Positions 47,676-59,456 of a DNA stretch of 64,000 nt are shown in pieces (position 1 is the stretch's first letter; every line of letters begins with the position of its first letter). The stretch is taken from contig CAMZMU010000048.1 of the NCBI GenBank assembly GCA_947311845.1, positions 25,788,368 to 25,852,367 on the forward strand, read 5' to 3'. A program made the translations under genes and the position numbers. The DNA is from Poa pratensis (Eukaryota > Streptophyta > Magnoliopsida > Poales > Poaceae). The notes below the pieces were generated by a model. The model worked only from the letters and a program-made list of their open reading frames with translations, made no database searches and was not told the DNA's origin.

Positions 47676-49002
47676 ATCGCTAATTTGGATAACTTGATGC
47701 TTGTCAATTGTTTTGAGTTAACAAGTAGATCATGATTAAATTGTGCATCACATGAGTTAAGCCTATTAGTGAAGAACTACCGTAAAGCTTGTTGAAAATT
47801 TGGTTTGCATCGGTGGTATCTCTAAGGTCTAGATATTTTCTAATAACAGGGTTTGGTTAACAAGGAAGACGGTATGAAGTCTTATAACGTTTGCAATATG
47901 TTTGTCATATAAAACTTGGTGTACGGGTTGATATTTTTGTTTGCTTACATAACCTTGCTAGCCTAAACTCTGTACTGAGAGGGAATGCTTCTCGTGCATC
48001 CAAATCCTTGAGCCAAAATCTACGCCATTTGTGTCCACTATAACAACCTATATGTGGTATTTCCTTGCCACTCCAAGTAAATTTTTCATGTGCTACCTTT
48101 AAATTATTCAAAATGTTATTATTCACTTTTTGTGTCAATGTTTACTAGCTCATGAGGAATTAGTGTGGTTATTCTTTATTCTATTTGTTGAATGGACTTT
48201 TACACCTGGACTAGTGGCATATACATCCGCTTATCCAATAATTTTGCAAATAGAGCTGGCAACGGGGTGCCCAGTCCCAATTAATTACAATTTTAACCAA
48301 TTAATTCTCTTCACACTTTTGCCCTGATTCATCAGTAATCAATGACAAACAGTGAAATACCTGAATGTGTGTAAACCAAAGAGAATGAGGGATGATCTGC
48401 CTTGCTGGTAGAAATAACGACCTTCATGGGAGCCGCTCTTAAAAGTCTGTTTGACAGGTAGAATACTGTTCTCACCCCCTATCATTCGTTGACAATTAAC
48501 AAACACCTCTCGAAAAATAGATACTCCTCCATGGTATGTGATTGATGGAAGGCACCCGAGGATTCGGTTAGCCATGGCTTGTGTTAGCAAGGTTGGGAGG
48601 AGTATCAAATATTTTATGCAATCTCTATATGCTTTCAAAAACCTAAAAGCTCTAGCACATGACTTAATCCCTGCTTCCCTCTGCGAAGGGCCTTTCTTTT
48701 ACTTTTATGTTGAGTCAGTTTTCCTATTCTTTCTGTCTTCCACAAGCAAACACTAGTGTCAACTTTGTTACAACATGCGTTATATGCAATGTATTGAACT
48801 TGTTATACTCCCTCCGATCCTAAAAAAGATTCGCGACCGCACTTTTGCAAAAAAGCCCTCCAAATTTATGTACTCCAACATCGCGAGGAGACAGTCGCGA
48901 GTCAACCCGTCTCTCTCGCTCCCTCCTCTGCTCCGCCGGGCGCCGGCGAGCTCACCGCGCGTCGCCGTCGCGCTCACCTTCGTCGGAACGGCGAATCCGG
49001 CC

Positions 49003-49160
49003 ACGCAGCCACAGGATCTTCGTCGGAACGGCGAATCCGGCGGCGACGGGGCCGTATCCGGTGGTCAAATCCGGCGAAGAATCGGCGAATCCGGCGAAGA
49101 ATCGGCGAATCCGGCGGCGACGGGGCCGTATCCGGTGGCTGCGTGGCCGTACGCGCTGGA
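49003..49160 (+). repeat. short tandem repeats in the captured segment
   Basis: GGAACGGCGAATCCGG occurs twice, AGAATCGGCGAATCCGGC occurs twice, and CGACGGGGCCGTATCCGGTGG occurs twice, interleaved. They lie upstream of the ATG at 49211 and probably arose by slippage. Confidence 0.8.
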
Positions 49161-49210
49161 TCCAGTGGCTGTGCGGCCGGATTACACCCCATCCCCGACG
49201 CTGCTGCGAC

Positions 49211-49744
49211 ATGGAGAGGAGCTTGTGCGGCGACCTTGAGGAAAGTTCCGGCTACTCCCACTTCCTCCACCACCCCACCTCTGCCGCCAAGAAGCCCAAG
49301 CTGCACCTCCACACCGGCCCCGCGACGACAACCTCGCCGTCGACCATGCCGCTCGACGGCGCCGTCGTCCCTGCCGGCGCCGCAGACAGCAGCGGCGACA
49401 GTGGCCAAAACTCCGACGACGCGGCAGGCTTCCTGTTGGAGGAGCACGTGGTGCCCAACTGCTCGTCGTCTTCGTATCTGTTCGACGGCGGCGAGGAGCG
49501 AATGATGATGCCGGGCGGCGGCGGCGGGCTCCTGGAGGACATGGTGCCGCTGCTGGTCCGCCGGCCATCGTGCAACTCCGGGGCCACCACGACCAGCTCG
49601 TCGGGGTCGCCGGCGCCGTCGCCCTCCACGTCGTCGTCCGTGTCGTGGACCCCGGCGTCGCCGTACATCGACGAGCGAGCGAACCAGGGGAGGCGAGAGG
49701 TGCGAGACGAAATCAGCGAGAGCGGGCTTAATTTGTTTCTCTAA
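49211..49744 (+). CDS. gene-like fragment inside the Stowaway-ended element, 177 codons
   Basis: The frame starts at an ATG in good context (CGACATGGAGAGG) and opens MERSLCGDLEESSGYSHF. It continues through AAKKPKLHLHTGP (possible nuclear signal), an acidic GDSGQNSDDAAGFLLEEHVV part, a glycine run and a serine and proline-rich region ending SSVSWTPASPYIDE. It then runs into what looks like non-coding DNA and a stop. I do not recognise the protein. Composition and codon pattern are like the N-terminus of a grass regulatory protein. The same frame is open upstream to 48845 across short GGCGAATCCGG repeats. Whether it is expressed is unknown. Confidence 0.45.
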   Translation: MERSLCGDLEESSGYSHFLHHPTSAAKKPKLHLHTGPATTTSPSTMPLDGAVVPAGAADSSGDSGQNSDDAAGFLLEEHVVPNCSSSSYLFDGGEERMMMPGGGGGLLEDMVPLLVRRPSCNSGATTTSSSGSPAPSPSTSSSVSWTPASPYIDERANQGRREVRDEISESGLNLFL

Positions 49745-50191
49745 TTAAGAAGGGGGTTTCTGTTAAATGACATTATACTACGGGTGCGACTGTTTTTCCG
49801 GATCGGAGGGAGTACTACTTTGTGTTGACAATATCCATGAGATAAATATGTTGAAAGTTGAAGCAAATGCTGAAACTAAATTCTTCCTTTGTGTTGATTG
49901 AATACCTTTTATTAGAAACTATTGCTTTATGAGTTAACACTTATGCAAAACTGTTTGATGCTTGTCTCGAAAGTACTATTCATGAAAACGTTTAGCTTGT
50001 GTGATTCATTGTTTACTCATTATCTATTTGCTAGCAAATTATAAACCATTGACTGGGATCACTTCATTCATTTACATGTGCCTTGCAATATTATATGATC
50101 AAGATTATGATGGTAGCATGTCACCTCAAAAATTATTTTGTTTTTATCGTTTAACTACTCGAGGACGAGTAGGAACTAAGCTTGGGGATGC

Positions 50192-51775
50192 TGATACGTC
50201 TCAAACGTATCTATAATTTTTGATGTTCCATGCTTGTTTTACACCAATTGCTACATGTTTTGCATCTACTTTATATCACTTTTATACATTTTTTGGGACT
50301 AACCTATTAACAAGATGCCGAAGTGCCAGTTCCTGTTTTCTGCTGTTTTTGTATTCCAGAAAAGCTAGTCTGGAAATATTCTCGGAATTGGACGAAACTA
50401 CACGGGGGTCCCTATTTTTCCAGAACAAGCCTGACGGAGCGAAGGAGCAACAGAGGAGGGCCACCAGGTGGCCACACGCACCTAGGGCGCGGGGCCCCCC
50501 TCTGCCGCGCCCTAGGGTGGTGTGGGCCCCTCGGGGGTCTCCAGCCGCCGCCCTTTCGCCTACTTATTCCCCCGACGCGAAAACCCTAAGTGCCTGAGCA
50601 AATATCCACGAAAAGGTCCAGAGACGCCGCCGCCGTCAACCCTAGCTCGTGAGGGTTCAGAACCTCTTCCCGGCACCCTGCCGGCGAGGGGAATCGTCAC
50701 CGGAGGCTTCTACATCGCCATGCCTGCCTCCGGAGTGATGCGTGAGTAGTTCATCCTTGGACTACGGGTCCATAGCAGTAGCTAGATGGTTGTCTCTCCA
50801 CTTTGTGCCATCATGTTTAGATCTTGTGAGCTGTCCTACATGATCAAGATCATATTATTGTAATGCTACATGTTGTGTTTGCTGGGATCCGATGAATATT
50901 GAATACTATGTCAAGTTGATTATCAATTTATCTTATATGTTATTTAAGATCTTGCATGCTTTCCGTTACTCGTAGATGCTTTGGCCAAGTAGATGCTTGT
51001 AACTCCAAGAGAGAGTATTTATGCTAGATAGTGGGTTCATGCCTCCGTTTAATCTGGGACAGTGACAGAAAGTTCTAAGGTTGTGGATGTGCTGTTGCCA
51101 CTAGGGATAACCCAACGATGCTATGTCCACGGGCATATGTGTTTGTTTACATTACGCGCTTTACTTAATGCAATTATCCGTTGCTTGCAACTTAATACCA
51201 ACGGGGGACTCGGATGACAACCCGGCGGTGGATTATTAGTCATAGATGCTGTTGGATAACGGTCTATGTATCTTGTCGTAATGCCCAATTAAATATCATA
51301 GTAGTCAACATGTCATATATATGCATTGTCATGCGCTCACTATTTGTCAATTGCCCAGCTGTAATTTGTTCACCCAACATATTAGTTATCTTTTATGGAG
51401 AGACACCACTAGTGAACTGTGGACCCCGGTCCATTCTTTTACACTGATTAAACAACCACAAACTGCAAACTGTTCCTTTTTCATTCTCTGCAATTTAATA
51501 CTCATTTTTCACACGAGACGTTTAATCCTTTGTTTTCAGCAAGCCGGTGAGATTGACAACCTCACTGTTTCGTTGGGCAAAGTAGTTTGATTGTGTTGTG
51601 TGCAGATTCCACGTTGGTGATCGTGTTGCGCCGTGCGGCCACCAACAACTTTCTGAAGAGTTGCTGCTCCTACTGGTTCGATAACCTTGGTTTTTTTCTG
51701 AGGGAAAACTTGCTGCTGAACTGCATCATACCTTCCTCTTGGGGTCTCCCAACGAGCGTGTGATTCACGCCATCA
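50192..51775 (+). repeat. 3' LTR of the plus-strand pol-less element
   Basis: Pairs with 42122-43706 and is followed by the TCCCA target duplication. Confidence 0.94.
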
Positions 51776-54476
51776 TCCCACGCCAACCCCATGGTTCGAC
51801 ACCCTATTGGGAGTGACAATGTCAGCGCCATGAGTGATCCATTAGTAGATTTTTTGTGGCTATGCCACCCGTGCATGCCCACATGTGCACACACCAGCGC
51901 ACACACGAGCGGGCACACCGGTGGGCTAGCCACAAAAGATGATAGGAATATATCTTTTGGCCACAGTGGCTAATAGATCCACTCCTAGGATCTTTTATGT
52001 GCGCGGTAGCCTCACAATATCCTAGGAGTGGACTGATCCACTATGTGGGCACTTGCGGGTCATGTTTAAGGGAACGCCACATGGGGGAAAGGTTCCCAAT
52101 AGGCCGGACAAGTGTGTCGACGCCCCAATAACGGTATGCCCACGCTGTTGCCAGACATACTATTGAGAGTGCCGATGTAGATGGTCTTATGGAGCTGACT
52201 TGGACTTAGGCTTGATTGGTCCGATAGTACTCCACAATGCATAACACGGGAACTAGTGACGGTGATTATTTAGTTGTGCATGTAACGCTACTATAAGCCA
52301 TCAAAATTAGTGCAACAAGTAAACTAATACCAATCGACTAAAAATAAAGTAAGTAAAATATGATTACTACTAGAATAAGAAACATGGGACAAGTTGCAGC
52401 TACAGGTGGAACAAAAGCTTAATATAAGTGGAACAGAATTAAATAAATCTCCCATACTTAAAAGATACGTAGTTTTCCGTTCTGCACGTCCTTCCTCAAG
52501 CCCTACCTCCAAGTTGTACGTTCTCCCCCGCACGGTTTTCCGGTTTTCTTGCTCGTTCATGTCCTGGTTTTTCGCCTCACACTTGGAATGTCATATTTGC
52601 ACTTCACCTGAATTAAATGTCGTCTAGAGTATTTTAGCACCAACTTGAGGGATAAGAAGTAACAGCAATACTGAATAGAGATCATATGTGGGGGAAGTAT
52701 CCAGTTCACCAAAGATATTGGTGCATCAGGTGCACCCGTCTCCAGTTAACAACTTTAAAAGTTTTCAAAAAATTCTAAAAAAAAGTTTGACCGTAGATAA
52801 TACTCATGTCTAACATGTCACTATAATTTAGATCAGAATTTATAACATAGACCGTGAAAGAAAATAGACAGATTTGATAATAAATAGTGCCAAATGCATC
52901 TTGGTCTTCGAATTTGTATCCTTGTCACTATTGATAACAAATTTGTAGTTTTCACCGATGATGTTGTGTTTCAAATTTAGTCTTCAATTTTTGTGACATT
53001 GTCCATTAAAGTTGGGTGAATATCCAAACCTTTTTCGGATATTTTGAAAACTAAAGTGGTCAATCCAAGCGGGTGCACAGGGTGCACCAGATACGTTCCC
53101 ATCATATGTGCAATTAGTTAGAACAGGACATATTAGTCAAAACAAATGACGAGTGCTTGACATATTTCAATCCTTCGGACGCATTATTGCAATTTGCATA
53201 GTTTTTTTTTCCATAGAGCTGCCCTGCCCATATCTTCGTAGATCATCATCACCCATAGGGTACGGTTACACGGCGGTGGCCCATCGTCGCACTGTAGCAG
53301 TCACCTCATGGTACTCGCTTTATGCATGATGCGCCTGCCTGCGGAGCGGTTGCGCGCGGCCATACACTGTGGAGATGCGGTGCGCTCATCGATCCGGCCA
53401 CCTCCCTCCGGCGCGCGACTGCCCTACGTCCCCGGCCAGCAGACGGCGAAGGACGAGGACGCGGGTCATGTGAGGCGACGGCCCATCGGGTCGGAGTAGA
53501 CGCGCACTGTGCTGTATGCCAGCATCCCCCGCGCGCGTCCTATCGTCGCTCGTCACCGCGGCGCCGTCCCATCCGATGCGCTCACCGGACGTACGTAACT
53601 ACGTACCCCCATCCGCGGCCATGCACGGTGCACGCGCACTGGCCGGCGGCCGGAAATCGATCTATCTCGCTGGGTGCTACGTAGAAACCGAGGTGGACTG
53701 GCAGGGCAGCGCCGCGCGCGGCGCGGGTGGGTGGGTGCACTGGTGCGAGCGGCAGTAAATATTTCTTGCCACTTGACAGGGAGCAGGGGCGGAGCTTAGC
53801 TTTTCGGGCACACACAGTAAAGGCGCGGCGTGCGCCAGCCGCCGGTCGACACGTCCCCCGGCGCGGCAGCGCCCCGGCAGCTCGCCGCTCCCCTCCCGGT
53901 CGCACACGCACGTATGGCATCGATCTCCCCGTCTTGATGACGCCGGTAACTTGCGAGAATTTTTTACCTGCAGATGGACGGGGTGACACTGACTACTCGT
54001 GCATGGGCGAAGGAAGGAACGTTTTGCGTGTGGTCGATGAGGCCTGGGCGCCTGACCTAGTGCTAGTGCAAGCTAGCGGTGTCTAGATATAGTAGCAATC
54101 GTACCCTAATTAAGCTAGGGCGAGAGCGAGAGCGAGAGGTGAGATCTAATCCAATGTGCACCCCACGAAAGGGAGAAGAAAGATTCTTCCCTGCCTCACC
54201 CTCCCTCTTCTCGGCCAAGCCGGATATAGCCCACCACCACGCCCCATTGTCCCCCATAAGATCTAGGACGAACACTAGCTTGCTAGCCATACTTTGCTTC
54301 GCGATAGAGCAAGGAATTTCAAGTCGTTCTAGGTACCTAGCTAGCAGTGTGAGGTGGGAGCAGGCAGATCGTGCTGTGGTTGCTGAATTGGGAAGGGTTC
54401 GGCTTGCTGATTTTGGGACCGATTTGGAGTGAGAGAGGCCGGCCGGAGGGGAAGAAGAGATTTGGGAGGCGAGACC
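51776..54476. other. upstream region of the MADS-box gene, no gene recognised
   Basis: The right end of the 74-base duplication comes first, then AT-rich DNA with a TIR element (listed). From 53.2 kb the DNA is GC-rich, with overlapping arginine and proline-rich frames on both strands that look like chance frames. The last 400 bases contain a GA-rich tract (GCGAGAGCGAGAGCGAGAGG near 54.12 kb) and probably the 5' UTR of the MADS-box gene. I could not place a TATA box or CArG box with confidence. Confidence 0.45.
52719..53089. mobile_element. small TIR element with TGGTGCA termini
   Basis: The left end TGGTGCATCAGGTGCACCCG and the right end, inverted TGGTGCACCCTGTGCACCCG, match over 20 bases with about three mismatches. 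The body is AT-rich and non-coding, about 370 bases. The flanks GATAT and GATAC could be a decayed target duplication. The superfamily cannot be fixed. Confidence 0.5.
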
Positions 54477-57400
54477 ATGGGTCGCGGCAAGGTTGTTCTG
54501 CAGCGGATCGAGAACAAGATCAGCCGGCAGGTGACCTTCGCCAAGCGCCGCAACGGCCTGCTCAAGAAGGCGTACGAGCTCTCCATCCTCTGCGACGCCG
54601 AGGTCGCGCTCGTCCTCTTCTCCCACGCCGGCCGCCTCTACCAGTTCTCATCCTCCTCCGAGTAATGATTCATTCCGATCTTTCCATCTGCGTTTTCTCT
54701 TTCTGGTTTGGCGCATCTATCCTTTGATTTGCTTTCATGTTGCCACAATTTGCACGCCCACGGTCGATCTGGATTTTCCATGTGTCTTTGTGCGTCCGTG
54801 CATGAACTATGGGGGTTGGGTTCGTACGTTCTGTCCCTGTTCTTTTCTGTTCTATTGGGCAACTGTGCCAAAAGATGCTAGCAAGAAACCAACAAGGAAT
54901 TAAAGTGATGAGAGCTCATCCGCAGCAGGAGGTTGATGGACGTACGTATATTCATGTCATGTATGCGTGCATCATTAACAGCAGAAAAAGGGGTTTAAAT
55001 CGCAGAAAAGAGAGCACGAAATGGGGTTTTATTTGATGTGCGCCTTACAAGACCTGTATATGAGCACATGATAATTAGACTACTCAAAGCGCTTAATCGC
55101 TTATTACATGAATTTGCGCCGTAGCTTAGGCTCATGTTGATTGAAACTGGCTATGAAACTAATTTAAGGGCGCCTTGGTTTTCTGGGCGTCACCCATTCA
55201 TAGTATAGTAGTTCTACGGTAAATCCTTAATTATCTAGTTTTGTCCTACGTTGGGCAAGTATCATCCACTTATGAGAAATTTTCTTTAGTATCCTTACGC
55301 TGGCTCCTGCAGACACAAGTGTCGCATAAAATTTGATACCTTCAAGTTAAAGCACTGACTTATGCTTTTTCCATTGTACATTTGTCAACAAGTTACAAAA
55401 TCAGTATTGTTCACCGAGTTCGTCAGTGAATTTATACTACCACTGTTTCTAATAAATGGTACCGCATTCAGTTAATTTATCTGCATTAATTATCTCGTCA
55501 AAGTACCTAATTAATAAGATAACTAGTAAATGAAGGTTTGTAAGTAGTACTAATTAGTTAAGCAGCTTTGTGGGAAGTTAAGCAGCTTTGTGGGATAGCA
55601 TTGCCTAAAGATTAAGAGTTTTATCTATGGACCAGCCCATCAAGATTATAAAGCCACTGAATTTCCTCAGACAATTACAAACCCAGTGATGCATGCATCA
55701 TGCAATGTATAAATCAGAGCTAATAAAATTGCATGCTAATATTTTCTAGGGCTAACCATGTATAATATACATGTCAGCTACAATGAAAGGGTCATTGCTG
55801 GCTAGCTTCTAGTGAAAGCAAATTTGACTGAAGTATTATATTTGAGTAAATTATATATAGTACTGTACATTCTTTTAATACGATATTCAGTACCATAGTT
55901 TCGCAGAAGTTCAATTGTTCCATGGCAACACGTTTTTTTTGGGGGTTAATTTGGCGTGAAGTCTTGACTGGCATATGTTATTTTTTTGCAAGGGAACTAG
56001 CATATGATGTTACACAAATTCCAAACACAGTGTAAAAGCGATAATCACTAAGAAACTAATTTCAAATGTTTCTCCATAATAATATGATGCCAAAATATAG
56101 TAAAAAACTACCAAGACAAACTAGGAAAAAGTTGTTAATCACCAAAATGTGCCAAAAGAGTGTCATTGATGGCTTCTTTTTACATAAGTAAAAAACTATC
56201 TTACACGACCTGAACGTAATGCCATTTAGAGGTCATGGCAGTGGTTAATGTCTCTTCTGTGATGTAGAGAGGTCATGTTCCTTTTTTTTCTTGAAACTTT
56301 CTATAACTTGCCATGCTTCCATTAATAAAATCATGGTGAAATCCCTTTCCCTGACAAAAATGGTAATATCATTTCTTTTCTTGTGGCACATTGTCTTCTT
56401 TTGATCACCACATGATTTTGAGTTTGTTTCATTTACCTATATGTGTGATTCATAACTTCATCTTTATTTTTAATTGACGGCAGCATGCTTAAGACACTTG
56501 AGAAGTACCAGAGGTACATATTTGCATCGCAAGACGCCATGGTGCCCACTAGCGATGAGATGCAGGTCTGAGGTTTTATTCACGATCCTATATCATTTAG
56601 ATTTCACTCTTCGCCTGAAAACCAAACATTTTCGATTTTTTGAACCGTCAAGTTATACATTGCCACAAATTATGTTTTCCCTCGTCAGATCAATGCATCA
56701 GCATCCTTAATCTGTACTGCCAAATACTTCAAAATTGTAGAGTCATACATTTCCATTTTAACTAGCATTGTGGAGCAGCATCTTTCGTGAATATTACCCT
56801 GTAGTCCTGTACACGATTGCTAAAACACATATTATCCCGGTTCACGTGTTATATCTTATGCCTTGTTTAGAAAAACACGGAAGTGTTCTTCTTGTTCATG
56901 TGGGAAATCAATATATTTGCTTGATTTTTATGTAAAATTTCTGCGTTACGAACATGCCCATGTCGTTTGGAAAAAAAGGGTACAAACGTTGAATATTCTT
57001 AGCAGTTGCAACCAGCTAATGAGCATTGGCCGAGTGCATGTCATGCATATGCCAAACATCATATAGTATTACTTACATGCGGCCCCTCCGTATGAAATCT
57101 GGCATCAAGTGTGGCTTCATGTAGGTACGTGGGGAGCCCCATGCGTTGTACCTGCTGATGGTTTTTTAACATGGGAATAAATTCATTTTTTATAAAAAAT
57201 CTATATTTTTATGCTACAGTGTGATGATTGTTTATTAAGCATGCATGGAGACATGGAGTACATTATTTTTGTTTCTGTTTACTAGAACCTAAAATATGAT
57301 TCCCCTTCTTCATGGTCATGTTTGCCGACATGTCTTACCACATCTAGAAATCCAACGGTTTCTACGAGCATTGTAAAACAAAATGATTTAACTAGAAAAT

Positions 57401-59456
57401 TTTGCCAGGCGATGTGCAACTTCAGGCTCTTAATAATAAGTATTCCTAGATTTATGGATTGTGTTGTTATTCCCCTACTTGGTAATAATTAATTTAGGTT
57501 GTCTCCAAAGTAATACCTTCACAACTATATTGCATAGGCATATTTTGAAATAATGTTCCGCGACGAATCAAGGAATGTTATCTTTTTTTTTGTTTGTAGA
57601 TCTCGAATTGCTGTTTGTAGATCCTTCCTCCAAGACAGACATTTTTTGTCTCTTGTGCGATTTGTAGGAAGAATTTAGCATTTTTTCAAGCTTATTTGAC
57701 TTAGGTCTATTGTGTATCTCTTAAGTATTTGACATTGCAGAACAACTATCTGGAATATATGGAGCTGAAGGCACAAGTTGAGGTCTTACAACACTCGCAA
57801 AGGTAATGCCTCTATCTATATATTCTCAGTTTCTCACTCGGATCAATGGTGCTTGTTTTATTTTTATGGCAATATTAATGTGTTTGCTAATGGACGTACC
57901 GGTGGTGGTGCCACAGGAATCTCCTAGGTGAGGATTTGGCTCCGCTAAGTAGGACCCAGCTTGATCAACTTGAGAGTCAAGTAGGCAAGACCTTGAGACA
58001 AATAAGGTCAAGAAAGGTAAGACTTTTTCCCCCAAAGAAAGTTAAACTATATAGCAAGAATTTTCAGGACAAATGACACAAATTAGGTTTGCTCAATTTC
58101 ATTCATCTTATTGAGCAATCCTTGTCTAGTACCTTCTGTGTGCTTTTGAAAAAGGATTACCCCGGGCGCTCCGTAGGTTATTGCACACAATTATCAACCC
58201 TTATCTTGCATATCATGTTTTTTTACCTCACGGCATGTCTGAATATAAGAAAACTCCATAAAGGAAAGTGAGAGCAGAACAAATATTTTATTTTGTGGTT
58301 TGAGCCTTTGAGGTATACTCTATTTAAGTTTGTACTGAAAAATAAGTAAGTTGCGTTTCCATGTAACTAAGAGATTATGTTACCTTTCTCTTTAAATTGC
58401 AGAGTTCATCGAGTATGATATTGCTAGTCTGCTAGTATCCACAAACATTCCTACTAATTGGTCTCAATGACTCATCCATATATACTGTCCAGAGTCAAGA
58501 GGCTTAGAGTAAACAATCTTGATAAGAAAACATTACGGTGTACTTTTCACGACATCCCAACGGGTCGTTGCTCCACTGAACGAAAGAATGAAAATCCATT
58601 AGTATTCTTCTCTAAAATTTTGAACTGTGCACCCAATTACGTTGCCAGTTTCACTAACTCTCATGTGGATGTATGTTTTCACCTACACTTGCAGACTCAA
58701 TTACTACTGGATGAACTCTGCGATCTAAAGAGAAAGGTAAGAACAGAATACTTTCCGTTTTTGTTGCCAAACGATACTGATGTCTCGTCCGCATTGTCAA
58801 CACAAACACTGCCATATCTCTTTTGCAGGAACAAATGCTACAAGATGCAAACATGACCCTGAAAAGAAAGGTAACAAACATCTTCTGCATTTGGGCGTGC
58901 TTAGCCAGGGACCCCCCTCCCCCAACAAGAGGGAGCTACTCCCATTTGATTTAAGTCGGTGACAAGTGACAGGAATGCCCATGATGCCACAAGTAGTTAG
59001 CCAGCAGAATAAACACATGGGCTTTCTTGTTCCATTCAGCCTTCACCACTTCCAGTTCCATCTTAGCTGCAGAGGCCCAGCGGCCAGCATGCATGCACTG
59101 TGCACTGCAACCTTCTTCTCTGCTGAAACTTGTTATAACGCTTCGGATGCTGCTTCGTTTCAGCTGGACGAGATCGTGGTGGAGGCGCCGGCAGAGCCCC
59201 CGCATGAGGTGCCATGGCAGGGCGACCACGGCGTGCCGGCGCACACGCCTCCACAGCCAGAGCACTTCTTCCAGGCCCTGGAGTGCAACCCCTCTCTGCA
59301 GCCAGCGTAAGATCGAGCAAACAACTTAAATTCTTCTCTGTTAATTTTTTTTCCTGATACACGATGGCAACGATAGTCGCTGACGATATCCGCATTTGTT
59401 TCTGCAGGTTTTACGCCATGGATGTGAACCAGCCGCCGCCGGCGTGGATGGCATAG
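54477..59456 (+). CDS. MADS34: MIKC MADS-box transcription factor, SEPALLATA class, MADS34/PAP2 type, 234 residues
   Basis: MADS34/PAP2 proteins are nuclear DNA-binding factors that bind CArG boxes as dimers and tetramers and promote inflorescence and spikelet meristem identity. Exons are 54477-54661, 56484-56565, 57741-57802, 57917-58016, 58695-58736, 58829-58870, 59164-59306 and 59408-59456. They sum to 705 nt, and all introns are GT-AG. The eight-exon pattern with two 42-base exons is typical of MIKC genes. The MADS domain (residues 1-60) starts [20 protein letters not shown] and includes [35 protein letters not shown] and [10 protein letters not shown] are close to rice MADS34 as I remember it. 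The K-box runs about 85-170 ([41 protein letters not shown]). The C-terminus ends QPPPAWMA. The start follows a GAGACC context. Introns 1 (1822 bases) and 2 (1175 bases) are long. The frame is intact. Wheat work has used names such as AGLG1, PAP2 or SEP5 for this gene. Confidence 0.95.

Larger units (their letters stand above)
48808..49812 (+). mobile_element. Stowaway-ended element carrying GC-rich gene-like DNA (Pack-type candidate)
   Basis: The left terminus CTCCCTCCGATCCTAAAAAA pairs with the right terminus (TTTTTCCGGATCGGAGGGAG); TA flanks both ends. The sister retrotransposon copy lacks the insert at this position. At 1005 bases it is much larger than ordinary Stowaway MITEs. Its interior is strongly GC-rich with an open frame of about 300 codons, unlike the AT-rich interior of Stowaway elements. 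No transposase is visible. The likeliest reading is a mariner-type MITE that captured part of a host gene. Confidence 0.8.
42122..51775 (+). mobile_element. pol-less LTR retrotransposon, plus orientation, with gag-protease-like frame and two nested elements
   Basis: LTRs of about 1.58 kb share the TGATACGTCTC...GCCATCA ends of the element at 26789-33818 and are flanked by TCCCA (42117-42121 and 51776-51780). The primer-binding region TTTCTGGCGCCGTTGCCGGG lies just inside the 5' LTR and AAGCTTGGGGATGC just before the 3' LTR. Once the solo LTR and the Stowaway-ended element are removed, the interior is about 3.7 kb. It encodes one gag-protease-like protein and no polymerase or integrase, so movement would need enzymes from another element. 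By hand count the LTRs differ at about 20 positions (1.3%). Confidence 0.94.

Noticed and set aside
53322..54086. Several 76-135 codon frames on both strands upstream of the MADS-box gene
   Set aside because: GC-rich chance frames with overlapping coordinates on both strands; none has a conserved motif.
54063..54626. 187-codon minus-strand frame over the start of the MADS-box gene
   Set aside because: Antisense to the MADS domain exon, which is plainly the coding strand.
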